NCBI GenBank assembly: GCA_027669155.1
Contig: JAQEDR010000003.1
Coordinates: 1-64,000 of the forward strand
From: Peptoniphilaceae bacterium AM52-5BH
GTDB lineage: Bacteria; Bacillota; Clostridia; Tissierellales; Peptoniphilaceae
Length of the DNA: 64,000 nt
Reading direction: 5' to 3'
Shown here: piece after piece, positions 55,301 through 61,310 of the stretch
Layout of the letters: every line of letters starts with the position of its first letter
How positions within the stretch are numbered: position 1 is the first letter of the stretch
The notes under the pieces: generated by a model
What the model was told of the DNA's origin: nothing
Seen by the model: the letters and a program-made list of their open reading frames with translations, nothing else
Databases searched by the model: none
Program-made: the position numbers and the translations under genes

Positions 55301-56634
55301 TCGCAACATTTGATAAACTTGTTGTAGGTAAATACACCCTAACAGAAGAAAAAGCTCCAGATGGGTATAAGAAAACGGATAGGGAATATTACCTAGAAGT
55401 AACCAAAGATGGCAAAGTCCTATGGACAAATTCTTTCTACGATTCATACAATAATATGAAACAAGTTGATGTAAAAACTTACACTGGCCAAGATCAAGAA
55501 AATTTAAGGTCAGAAATTGTTGGAATAGACAAAGAAAATAAAAAGTTTAGGCAAATAGTTACTATTACAGCCAAATCTAGTGAGCTTGAAAAAGCAAGAT
55601 TAATACTCGAATCAAAAGCTAAAGGTATAAAATTATCTCAAGCAAATACTGAAGTTAGAGTAGTTCAATACGATGGCAGTGATATAAAAGATAAGGATGG
55701 TTCGACTTACACTGTAAATATCAATAATGGAGATAATCCAAACTTGACCCTAAGAATTAACCCTCCTTATAGAAAGAAGGAAGAAAATAAATCACAGGGA
55801 TCTGATGAAAGCACAAGTCCAGAAGAAAATGATGGAGACATTGTAAGGACTTATAAAGTCATCGTAGATATGCCTTATGGTGACGATGAAAAATTAGGTG
55901 CGAAAGTAAACTATGATATTGGAAAAATAAGCGAAACAACTGGCAAAGTTGAATTTACAAGAAATGACGAAGTTAAAGAAGTCGATAAATACGCTGAGAA
56001 GAAAAATTACTTTGCTCATCGTGATCACACTAGCCCACTTAACTACAAAGCTCAATATCTACCACGTGACATCAACCTAATCACAACCGATATAGCAAAT
56101 ATCAAACAACCTGATATCTACCTAAAGAAGGTGGATGCTGATGATAAAACAGCACTTGCTGGAGCTGAATTTGAGCTTCAAAAGAAAGTTGTAGATGTTT
56201 ATAAATCAATAGACAAAAAAGGAAATGTTATTGAAAGTCCAGCAGACAATGCAGATAAATGGACAGCTACCTCAGATGGACAAGGTAACTTCGAATTCAA
56301 ATCCATCCCAGATGGCGAATACAGAATCTTTGAAACCAAAGCCCCTGTAGGTTACGCCCCAAGCGATAAGACAGTCTACAAAATCAAAGTTAAAAAGGGT
56401 AAAATCTACAAAGTTGATAAAGAAATTGGCGTGGCTGAGAGAACTGAACTTACAGTTGGAACTGATAAAAAACCAAATTCTGAATCAAACAGAATAGAAA
56501 TCACCAACAAGAAAGCCCAATACCCATCAACAGGTGGACCAGGAGTCTGGATAGGCTTCACAATCCTTGGAGTCCTAACCATGACCGCCGCAGGAATCTA
56601 TCTAGCCCAAAAGAAAAAATACCAGACTAAATAG
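43336..56634 (+). CDS. Giant Cna-B repeat wall-anchored adhesin (4432 residues)
   Basis: One 13.3-kb reading frame. Signal peptide 1-30 (IVKLFSLILAITMSIPTNVFA). An N-terminal region is followed by a Lys/Glu/Ala-rich coiled-coil-like stretch at about 389-532, a large non-repetitive region at about 590-1370 that may be the ligand-binding head, then Cna-B/SpaA-type domains. I count 16 E-box motifs of the form Y-x-L-x-E-x4-P-x-G-Y between about residues 1422 and 4335 (for example YVLEETKVPEGYEK, YLLEELQAPKGYNK, YNLVETDAPEGYEM). Residues about 3451-3810 interrupt the row with a Ser/Asp/Asn/Tyr-rich, SDR-adhesin-like region. The wall signal is YPSTG at 4396-4400, then a membrane helix and KKKYQTK tail. 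It probably mediates host or biofilm attachment. Confidence 0.92.
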   Translation: MNKRAREFIVKLFSLILAITMSIPTNVFASSGTKRPKEMPTVIRLADSGGGGDTYIEDTTEDTYIEDGEEFYTEDTVESTPQETTEVIEEAPQEEAYTIAEEDARNYILSQKARLNDNHDGIIYDIKVAKKEKSYHDPAKNLSLSLMLNSNQALEDIKLTKVAIDGKEEKREDKSNKIDELHTLNLTTPTFENEITYTVEASIDKKAIDTNKLYSMDLSLDIGQFNLILQRISYKFVEYEKEDKTKELKLTHIKEAEDALRSISYKKDDGDVDKVIYTDYIISKDKGDEESRANEKNKINYAINLENLKKEDTEISLDYYKADDKGFNMKKEFSAKVPYQEKLDLDIPASYILKLTVTSKTDKKNTKIESHKINGREVKSPRFVKEEEKSSDDDEEAAKKAEEEKKAAEEKAKAEEARKAEEAKKEEEARKAEEAKKAEVEKQAEKAKKEEEAKSADEKKEDEKKSPNEKEAKEAKEKETNDKLKAEKEADKKEADKKDDLLNSLKEEAPTKEEENKAKTEVKEDSNLSKADAELKAALADKTKGIEDIQNLLTSLGEKYKLTREDQAKLMTANDAAIKALVEKDRKENFRPNVLAVSNSFADKKFNLKATIQVKATDKLPIPKDHYFDVKVGPYLTKDPNQEIKNLYHDGILIATGEYKEEGDNHYIRYTYVRDVRENMELNIDQILAFYIDNIGYVSYVDIDIKVAPKGNPVQSMPTKTVRRNDPSPVDSSYTITDQGEIKSGTYPYQLNWRTTSQKLKDNKGNPIDKLVDLDKDKLQGAYVEWDIEVDTDKLIDSENELTFDNLNLTVFGSAKQGLQDFRFRASKTKTDLDETDGYTVSDNMGELLSQSTQIPKSQLGGKLYIKVKALIDPNQVHETYNIGFRINPDKNYIDNLLTEYKDRFDRLPTPIKWLKGVEDAQRFAEVPFNLVETNIPATFLGLNDKFTNERFYYDNTRTIVADRKSDTRADWYALDLLRRGETQDSALDNPTFDINNGKKDQTIKPTKVYFIPLKDGGYRRTSQAQDAILPNGQYYPGTIVSYEYVNEEGKRNDTYNFRADLKEKKKYNIDESYDTEGGSVNLFTEKVSNQALLNGYLAYVENPYPVMRINKNFDMVSCFNDRINAPVYDGSKGGVFLDIHEDVSGDYLLSRLNESIDNPSGTYRLKNLLQPKVPYEGGVYLNNGNKTDGQAMEELMKKIYFYGEEVKKEYSKERNNEEMHRMVEASMYQRVIHHFTDGKALSEDYFDAPSNYNVDDWKVEHTLQGNRKPYPKEGWDDSFEGTDKDRTTDLGLRKLKDKETRIKDYPPVQKTQYEMAKRLYRKVIDSYKNDNNWDDDKADSVKLVFYSHTDEGKYQELIAGRVMAPIEIDKYKRSGDKIFAEKLPGAEFKFTNVATGESKEWTSPKENDKVNKLYLRPGTYKVQEINTPTGYEKIKDFEITVKSTEINPDDGKYNAKKLPKIHVNDGYKTEVVLAGNLPQTPDGKALVKIDEKNNIKVNVANIEDNLGKLEFIKRNKFVKLNGAEFRLRKINAKDLNDAKTKFKTPENLTYDAKYDKKSQGSYGEFKFEQIPAGFYVLEETKVPEGYEKAPLYLIHAEEKTDASDKKKVEVSFVQEYKEVTNEKGEKESKIADANLETEEATRDGKKVDLPIIRNKTKETEIKFRKVRTENLGTDKEHLGLGDAKFRLMSLGLVDGDFYLKEDFTDHSKPTNEGEDTRVDGQKARGGGYITFDGLKAGEYLLEELQAPKGYNKTTLYGWKLVVSELKADDEATGKKKGDLSYKLYEVPTGKDLNRTDLKEVKLDDIINGKDKKIKAFQIGNDARKISVPFKKYKGKIVEKDGKTEVETEKVNEKLFGENDKAVSFDLYKSDFYGAIIGEKDESGNIKPYKKNITQDANGNFNLEGLEFGGYYILRETNPPKGYDKAADITLKVEAEAIADEGKMKVIVRDPNTNAKTDLHSVFQGVIDFEEGEKLGKFSIKKVGNAIGQKDENGNPIKVGLRRAYFRLYTANDKYEIEYNDPEKKYPKEYIQKVTPGDPITHEEDGKQVGTKPEDLPPNQGIVTFDNLKPGKYVLEEYRGPAGYERDPNYWYILVEKNGTVKKYRDNPANTTDPRTVDGNLIEIFNKDETGFRIPLRISKVNENKAALTGSQFKARKLINGEDVKIYEKNDDGSYTDTGKYGHPKYYNEKFDGVSEATGKPGDNYFRELTPGIYELTEIKTPNDSYRLPKDKDGNDMKWYFKVVINKDKVPSDAGYMDITFDFEHTFKETDDFNSAITEEEKKALIGTTIKGFTRGDPDFARYIEEVKDDGRSDPARPDAPYKWIHDARVTNYKNKTKLGFMKKDSETHRNISGAVFSLRKAKLDKDGKLVFENNKPAYAPEKTTGEDGKPLTEAELNLQRVQPYDKDKKFAKAVSNEKLGVEFTNIDEGTYILEEIEPAKGYKKTDSFLAIKFTEGEDGAWKQEVKAYAKDKDGVYKEMSEPNDFVGRDDGGEFVSVKNDKAYTKLKFQKIEGNKDSKGNEVPVESADFRLTQVDKDGKKIPGGYDKPLYSYGNSNFEFTNIPVGRYKLQETRAITKFEKPDPWFFNVVQDPESHKLKIVFEKDPKNDPNGKLDESIGFKTKTDGSPDYDADGNLQDIKIRNYSKTSFSFMKLKNETDEKGNKLPLKDAYFRLTKVRYSMDEKSKAYEYYGEKEDAVLKKYTNGKKVTEYKPDGTIEKYTYDGTEIENGNDNYKPDSISSATGKYSSLRRSQRDGSVDFQDLGEGIYQLEEVGIPDGYESGNDQTKWIFEVKKTDNGLKVDHNVKTEKNYFENYDTSTYYKDFYKDYYEKVYSENATNPKPKPNIEGDEKNGYSITNTKATTNLKWKKIGSEAKDNVIKDNVIKKYTKFALLKTSDNPDDIDSTDEKTLKNAIDGQSDYPPYLVESTEGIFEIKDLSKGIYNLVETDAPEGYEMATRSIAIKVYEDKNGAIQKQFYEIENGKLIKEAKDFNTLLTRNQKEVDTDTDEDGNKVFYFKNKSKPYRFDLSKVYKENGDFKDITKGKLKIRIKADPADKTNDDKNVYEQTIDLSDAKSYRINLNSDIQMGKDYILEEVESPDGYAKTNYRYRLRFSEDTSQTPSFVATLVAVLKEVEKEDGTKTWTPLKNSSGQNITDSDQLLAGGKSINSEFQFRIVNNKTEIEFTKVGKDEVKGTDGKINYKYTPLKDVEFYLEKQDPDDIHKDNQGYYPLTENMEMIKPETDSEGKTTYYYIDRKTGKKVTKTKLVIDVTPENSRKIYKSDAYGKFKITDLTDGYYRIKEPQAPKGYMQVIGAVKKFKVDQGRVYVFEQDITTGQETAKEVTDKNIGSLGKIINEKPGKGKFELKKTNEKGDVLDKVEFELYNSEGTKIKDYTTNSDGKISFEGLPYGSYWLRETKTKDGYIVDRRIRQVRLGKDWNVPSKPSKPKDVTNSIKFDGSQPQLKSIGSQTSSYKTVYPNQQEAMLAYFKFKIADGADVKPGDTFTLKFSDNVDLYGIYVDNNGNGNVEDDNYYNIYSDAGLVAKAMVNPDKRSITYTFTEYLDNYNVENMRLSLQLYADRYKVPFSQNINVTASVGKSIYRDDIYVDYRGYTEGQSHIGYQDPRVDVSSYMLRLNPDTGEFTTVVYYNPWNDTTSNNRYFEFSTSAPVDIDNVKLFEKTGYGSHVDRPRQGDLPDSYGIAFENANSYAAQGLTKKTGTFAAKDYTYQNYYMYIDPNGGTNDSTYVMVIQGKLKNISTTKSLKTTAYYNFPYWNYNYWENNNYGYFHTWSQFYRPEGTSQGTPTEEEPLKLDLVNFKNRIEFMKVDGGVKANVVDTAQTDGTSLKDKTPGSALANAKFKLQFKEDKNGKWTETNYGEKTSDDKGFFSWEALAPGYYQVIETETPDNSKYDLPKEPVATFRVDEYGNIVDVVPDDLILENYKKAEIKIRKTDQDGEPLKGADFTLTPTSGQKDPSNPKENYKIITKTTGEDGIATFDKLVVGKYTLTEEKAPDGYKKTDREYYLEVTKDGKVLWTNSFYDSYNNMKQVDVKTYTGQDQENLRSEIVGIDKENKKFRQIVTITAKSSELEKARLILESKAKGIKLSQANTEVRVVQYDGSDIKDKDGSTYTVNINNGDNPNLTLRINPPYRKKEENKSQGSDESTSPEENDGDIVRTYKVIVDMPYGDDEKLGAKVNYDIGKISETTGKVEFTRNDEVKEVDKYAEKKNYFAHRDHTSPLNYKAQYLPRDINLITTDIANIKQPDIYLKKVDADDKTALAGAEFELQKKVVDVYKSIDKKGNVIESPADNADKWTATSDGQGNFEFKSIPDGEYRIFETKAPVGYAPSDKTVYKIKVKKGKIYKVDKEIGVAERTELTVGTDKKPNSESNRIEITNKKAQYPSTGGPGVWIGFTILGVLTMTAAGIYLAQKKKYQTK

Positions 56635-56679
56635 ACAAAGGCTTCATTAAGTGTGTAAGTAACAAGGCAAAACAACTGC

Positions 56680-58040
56680 CTAATCCTTATGTCGACAACT
56701 CTACCCTTATGTCGACCGTAGCGAAGCGAAGTGGAGACATCTCACGAGAATTACAATTACCCTTATCCCGACCGAAGGGAGGGATCTCACGAGAGGTCTA
56801 CAGTCTAAGACGACATGTTAATAGTAAAGATAAAACTTATCTAATAAATTACACTAATAATAAGAGACTTCTCCACAAGGTCGAAGTAAGGGATAGCTGT
56901 TGCTATACATGATAGCAAGCTTAGCATTTCCTTTATATCGAGCGGAGCGAAGCGTAGTCGAGATATCTCACGTACTTCACCACCTCGACAGAGCTTCCAC
57001 AGGGAAGCGACGAGAGGTCTACAGTCTAAGACGGCATGTAAATAGAAAGATAAAACCAATCTAAGAAATTACACTAATTACAAGAGACTTCTCCACAAGG
57101 TCGAAGTAAGGGAAGATCATTGCTTCACAGAACATTATTGAAGAACATATCCCTTATATCGAGCGTAGCAAAGCACATTCGAGATATCTCAAATGCTCCT
57201 CCCTTATGTCGAGCGTAAGTCGAGACATCTCATAGGAACTACAATTCCCCTTATGTCTAATGTGTCTGACCACAAAGAACAAACCTACCATTACCCTTAT
57301 GTCGACTGAAGTGGAGACGTCTCACACTAGGAAAACAAAAAAACAAAATATTAAGAAAAAATTAAATAAAAAGGGAAAAACCTTTAATAAAACTAAAAAC
57401 GACAAATTTAACTAAAAAATAAAGTAAAAAAGACTAACAAAATTTCTACAAATCTGTTATAATAGTAGTAACAGATAGTAGGCTATTGATGGTCTATGGC
57501 AGAACTCCTGCCAGCTCGATAAAAATCGAGTTATCTAATCTTTTCCTTGCCCACAAGCAAGGAAAAAGAAAAGGACAATTATATGAATATAAACCCAACA
57601 GACTTCTCCACAAGGTCGAAGTAAGGAGAGGCTTAAGCTTCATATAGCACTAAGCAAAACAGCTCCTTATAAAAATGGTCCTGGACACAAAGAACGAACC
57701 TACCATAACCCTTATATCGAGCGGAGCGAAGCGAAGTCGAGATATCTCAAAGCTTCTTCCCTTATATCAACCATAGTGGAGACATCTCACAGATTCGCCA
57801 CCTCGAACGAAAGTGAGAGGTCTACAGTCTAAGATGACATGTATAAGGAAAGATAAAACTTATCTAAGATGGTATCCAAGAGACTTCTCCACAAGGTCGA
57901 AGTAAGGGAAATTTCCTTCCTAACATAACGGCAAGAGAAACAGTTCCCTTATCCCGACCGAAGTGGAGGGATCTCATAGGTAATCCGCAAACTACCGTAG
58001 AGCGGAGCGAAGCGTAGTCGAGATATCTCGTTATCTCATA
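56680..58040. repeat. Intergenic cluster 4 of co-varying hairpin repeats
   Basis: The densest cluster. Forward copies: 56704-56743 (ATGTC/GACAT), 56760-56788 (ATCCC/GGGAT), about 56931-56970 and 57151-57190 (ATATC/GATAT), 57201-57231 (ATGTC/GACAT), about 57297-57326 (ATGTC/GACGT, wobble), about 57708-57748 (ATATC/GATAT), about 57947-57976 (ATCCC/GGGAT). Reverse copies with arms ACTTC/GAAGT: about 56864-56892, 57083-57111, 57600-57626 and 57880-57908. The CCACCTCGA...GAGAGGTCTACAG module recurs at about 56981-57020 and 57788-57820. Reading frames in this zone are repeat translations, not genes. Confidence 0.85.
57468..57580 (+). ncRNA. Candidate transcribed hairpin array
   Basis: TTATAAT near 57458 (possible -10) lies before three clean hairpins: TGGCAG/CTGCCA (57497-57513), CTCGAT/ATCGAG (57515-57530) and TTTTCCTTGC/GCAAGGAAAA (57541-57566, 10 bp). 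The segment opens with ATGGCAGA and ends with AAGGACAA, the same edge strings as the array at 41571-41781. It may be another member of that family and may be transcribed. Confidence 0.45.
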
Positions 58041-58045
58041 CCAAA

Positions 58046-58260
58046 AGTGAAAATCATGTAAAGTCAAACCAACCATGTATGTAAACTCCACCAGGTGGAG
58101 ATTATATAAACACAACTGGGTAAGTTTGTGAAATCAGCGGAAGAAGCCCCTGTCATATACAGGAAGGAAAACTCCAAAGAGGACACATGCAAGCCCATTG
58201 CCTGATTGGTTGATAGTCAGGTAAAAGGGAGAGCCTATTACATAGGCTATATCAACAGAA
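58046..58260 (+). promoter_or_regulatory. Structured leader of the backbone pilin gene
   Basis: About 210 bases free of the intergenic repeats and of reading frames, with several local stems: CTCCA/TGGAG (58086-58100), CCTGT/ACAGG (58149-58163), CCTGA/TCAGG (58201-58221) and AGCCTAT/ATAGGCT (58232-58248, loop TAC). Purine-rich joining segments such as GCGGAAGAAGCC and GGAAGGAAAACTCC look like those of folded RNAs. I find no match to cobalamin, SAM, c-di-GMP, lysine, glycine or T-box consensus strings. No T tract follows, so any control would be on translation or mRNA stability. Confidence 0.45.
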
Positions 58261-58286
58261 TTGAAAAATAAAAAAAGGAGAGGATT

Positions 58287-60533
58287 ATGAAAAACAAATT
58301 ATTTTCAATTTTCACAGCACTAGCAATGGTCCTAGGAATCCTAGTATCACCATTCACAAGTGCTCATGCGGCTGAAGCTACAGAAACAGAATCTGTAACT
58401 ATCCACAAAATCTTGTTAACAAAAGATGCTTTAGAAAAGCACGACAAAAACAAGAAATATGATGGTAATGAAATCGGAAACATCCAAGATTTCTTTGGTG
58501 ATACAACAGCTAAGGATATTGGAGGAGTTTATTTCAGACTTGAAAAGTTAAATGATGGCGTTGCTGAAGATCAAGTTGACGTTAAAGATGATACTCAATG
58601 GACAGCTATCCCAGATAAAGTAGAGGGAGAAACAACAATTAAATATAATGGTTTGACTGTTGAGGATGCTGGTCTTACACTAAACACTAAGGGACTAAAA
58701 GGGACCTATAGAATAGTTGAAGATTTAACAAAGTCAACATACAAGGGTGAAAATGGTGCACTATTGGCAGCTTCTAAAGCAGTACCTACAAAATTAGTAC
58801 TACCAATGGTAAACGAAGAACAAGGTATTGTACAACATGGACACGTTTATCCAAAGAACACTCAAGAAAAACCAAAACTTGACAAGAACTTCTCAGTTGA
58901 AGAAGCAAAAAAACATATTACTGAACAAGAAGCTCTTGATTTAGATGCAGCTATTGAACATAAAGTTGCATTTGATAAGGCTAAGAAAGCTTATGCTGAA
59001 ACAACTGATGAATATAAAAATGCTGAAAAAGCTTACACAGCAAAAGATAAAGAATTAATTGCTAAATGGGGCATTGATTTTGACAATAATCAAAGAGAAA
59101 AACAAGAAATCACTAAAAAAATTGGTGACGATGTTGGATATGTTGTAGAAACTGAAATTCCAAAAGATGCTAAATATAAAAAGCTAGTTTGGAACGATAA
59201 CATGACAAAAGGTCTAACCTACAATAAAGATTTAACAATCGAAGGTGCTGGACTTACAGCTGAAGACTACACAATCGTAGAAACAGATAAAGGATTCACA
59301 TTAGTTCTTAAAGAATCTGGTCTTACAAAGGTAGAAGAAGCTGCTAAAACTGCTGATGTTACAATAAAATTAACATACTCTGCAAGAGTAAATGAAACTT
59401 CTGTAGTTGATAAACCTGACCTAAACGACATTGCATTAGATTATTCAAACATACCAGGTAAAGATAATGAACCAAAAGAATTTACTCCTGGTAAAGATCA
59501 AATCACAATGAAGAAAACATGGGATATAACAGGCGACCAAACTATAACAGATGCTGATAAAAATGTAGTTGCATACTTCACACTTCAAAAGAAAAATGAA
59601 GAAGGTAAATGGGAAGATGTAAAGACTGTTGAAAAAACATCAAAAGAAGAATTTACAGTAACATTCGATAACCTTGATCCAAATGGAACATACAGAATCG
59701 TTGAGTCAGTAAAAGGCTATGAAGCTGAATACATGGAATACAACGAAGAAACTGGCGAAATTGAAATCAAGGACCACAAAAACACAGACAACCCAGATAA
59801 TATCAATCCATCTGAACCAAAAGTTGTAACAGGTGGTAAGAGATTTGTTAAAACCAACGCAGACGGAACAGAAAGACTTCTAGGAGCAGGCTTCAAGATT
59901 GAAAACCAAAATGAAGGCGCTGATAAAGGTAAATTCCTAAAAGTTAACAATGATGACGATAAAGCAAGCCAAGCTTATGCAGCAGCTCAAAAAGCGTATG
60001 AAGATGCAATCAATGCAGTAAATAAAGCACTAGAAAAAGGCGAAATCTCAGAAGATAATAAAGCAAAAATCGGCGATGAGGAATTCACTACAAAAGCAGC
60101 AGCAGAACAAAAAATTGCTGACCTAGAAACTGCTAGAAACACAGCATACGAAAAAGCACAATTCAATTATGAATGGGTAGTAGAAGATGAAGCAACAGTA
60201 TTCTACACAAATGAAAAAGGTCAATTTGAAGTAAAAGGCCTAGCATACGGTAACTATAGAGCAAAAGAAACTCAAAAACCAGCAGGCTACGCACTACCAA
60301 CAGACGGTGGAAACTTCACATTTGAGGTTAAAAAAGGTTCTTACACATCTGAAGATAAAAAACCTATAGAATACAAACCAACTGATACAACTAAAGAAGC
60401 TAAACAAATTGTGAACAACAAAGTAACAATCCCACAAACAGGTGGTATTGGTTCTCTAATCTTCGTAGTTGCAGGTCTAGCAATTATGGCAGGCGCATAC
60501 GCAGCATACAGAAAGAGCCAAGCTAGAGCATAA
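58287..60533 (+). CDS. Backbone (major) pilin with Cna-B domains
   Basis: A 748-residue pilus shaft protein. Signal peptide 1-29 (ending SAHAAEA). A pilin motif, HVYPKNTQEKPK, puts the cross-linking lysine at Lys190. Cna-B/SpaA domains have E-boxes YRIVESVKGYEAE and YRAKETQKPAGYALP; insertions of Ala/Lys-rich helices occur at about residues 225-260 and 555-610. The sorting signal is IPQTG (715-719), then a membrane helix and KSQARA. Class C sortases join the IPQTG threonine to Lys190 of the next subunit; three such enzymes are encoded at 15214-17879. Highly expressed-type codons and AAGGAGAGG before the ATG. No sortase is adjacent, which is unusual for a pilin. Confidence 0.93.
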   Translation: MKNKLFSIFTALAMVLGILVSPFTSAHAAEATETESVTIHKILLTKDALEKHDKNKKYDGNEIGNIQDFFGDTTAKDIGGVYFRLEKLNDGVAEDQVDVKDDTQWTAIPDKVEGETTIKYNGLTVEDAGLTLNTKGLKGTYRIVEDLTKSTYKGENGALLAASKAVPTKLVLPMVNEEQGIVQHGHVYPKNTQEKPKLDKNFSVEEAKKHITEQEALDLDAAIEHKVAFDKAKKAYAETTDEYKNAEKAYTAKDKELIAKWGIDFDNNQREKQEITKKIGDDVGYVVETEIPKDAKYKKLVWNDNMTKGLTYNKDLTIEGAGLTAEDYTIVETDKGFTLVLKESGLTKVEEAAKTADVTIKLTYSARVNETSVVDKPDLNDIALDYSNIPGKDNEPKEFTPGKDQITMKKTWDITGDQTITDADKNVVAYFTLQKKNEEGKWEDVKTVEKTSKEEFTVTFDNLDPNGTYRIVESVKGYEAEYMEYNEETGEIEIKDHKNTDNPDNINPSEPKVVTGGKRFVKTNADGTERLLGAGFKIENQNEGADKGKFLKVNNDDDKASQAYAAAQKAYEDAINAVNKALEKGEISEDNKAKIGDEEFTTKAAAEQKIADLETARNTAYEKAQFNYEWVVEDEATVFYTNEKGQFEVKGLAYGNYRAKETQKPAGYALPTDGGNFTFEVKKGSYTSEDKKPIEYKPTDTTKEAKQIVNNKVTIPQTGGIGSLIFVVAGLAIMAGAYAAYRKSQARA

Positions 60534-60590
60534 TTAGCATAAAAACTTATTAGTCAAAGACAATAAGAAAATACAAACTTGGAACAAAGT

Positions 60591-60764
60591 AATCTTCGTA
60601 GTTGCAGGTCTTGGTCTCAGCTACGGCATCAAGCTTTCCAACAAATTACTTCGTAATTTGGGACAAGCATAGACAAGCCGACGGGACCTCCATGAGCCGG
60701 TGGGCTGAAAGAATAATGGCAGGCACATACGCAGCATACAGAAAGATCCAAGTTAGAGCTTAAT
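60591..60764 (+). pseudogene. Duplicated pilin C-terminus split by an insertion
   Basis: 60591-60611 repeats 60458-60478 of the pilin gene exactly, and 60714-60764 repeats 60483-60534 with a few changes, including the stop codon. Between them are about 102 bp of unrelated hairpin-rich sequence (CAAATTAC/GTAATTTG at about 60640-60660, then GGACAAGC). It is the tail of a second pilin gene, the rest of which has been lost, or a local duplication. It cannot encode a protein. Confidence 0.8.
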
Positions 60765-60820
60765 AAAACTCAAACAACATAATATCTTATTAATCCGAAA
60801 GGATAATAAACCCACAAAGC

Positions 60821-60846
60821 AAAAGGGCCTCGGCCCTTTTCTTTGT
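60821..60846 (+). terminator. Terminator after the pilin region
   Basis: AAAAGGGCC (60821-60829) pairs perfectly with GGCCCTTTT (60832-60840), then CTTT. It lies after the duplicated tail, so it probably ended the lost second pilin gene and now serves the whole region. Confidence 0.85.
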
Positions 60847-60926
60847 ATGTATTTGCTTTATTAGAATATTGCGTTAGTTTAGAGGGCATTTATATTCAGA
60901 ATATAGAAATTATAAAAGGATTGATT

Positions 60927-61070
60927 ATGACGAATAAAAAAACAGAACTCATTAGCATAAAGATTGAAAGAGTAGTAACAATAGTTTTATTTATATTTAA
61001 TATTTTATTTCTATTTTTTAACTATTCCCAAACTAAGAGAAGTAATGATATTAATGAGTCAAGTCCATAA
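60927..61070 (+). CDS. Small single-helix membrane protein
   Basis: A 47-residue hypothetical protein starting MTNKKTELISIK, with one membrane helix (about 16-34) and a polar tail NYSQTKRSNDINESSP. The start at 60927 has AAAGGA nine bases upstream; an upstream in-frame ATG at 60843 is less likely. No family recognised. It may be a real small protein or chance. Confidence 0.4.
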   Translation: MTNKKTELISIKIERVVTIVLFIFNILFLFFNYSQTKRSNDINESSP

Positions 61071-61135
61071 TATTGTGTAAAATTTACTAGTACAATATTT
61101 ACTATTTGATTCTAATATACAAGTGAGAAGATATG

Positions 61136-61171
61136 ATCAAACCTCATTAATTTCAATGAGGTTTGATTTTC
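61136..61171 (+). terminator. Strong terminator hairpin
   Basis: ATCAAACCTCATT (61136-61148) pairs perfectly with AATGAGGTTTGAT (61155-61167), then TTTTC. It follows the small membrane protein gene by 65 bp. Confidence 0.88.
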
Positions 61172-61310
61172 TTAGGAAATCAGCTGGTTTATTTCCGTGA
61201 TATGCGCTATTCATAAAAGATTTCTAATTTTAAAATCTTAATTATAATCTAAAGACAAAGTTAAATTATTGTATCAAATGTATGCAAATATTAGATTTAA
61301 GGAGAATAAT

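Noticed and set aside
56709..57059. Short frames with phrases like SRPKGG and LRRHVNS
   Set aside because: They are translations of the dispersed hairpin repeats; the same phrases appear in either strand wherever the repeats lie, and stem covariation, not protein sequence, is conserved.
58046..58260. Cobalamin or other known riboswitch
   Set aside because: The conserved strings of the cobalamin, SAM, glycine, lysine, c-di-GMP and T-box classes are not found. Kept only as an unassigned structured leader.
60591..60764. Diversity-generating retroelement template for the pilin tail
   Set aside because: The duplicated tail suggests a template/variable repeat pair, but differences are not concentrated at adenines, the copy is interrupted by 102 bp, and no reverse transcriptase gene is in the window.
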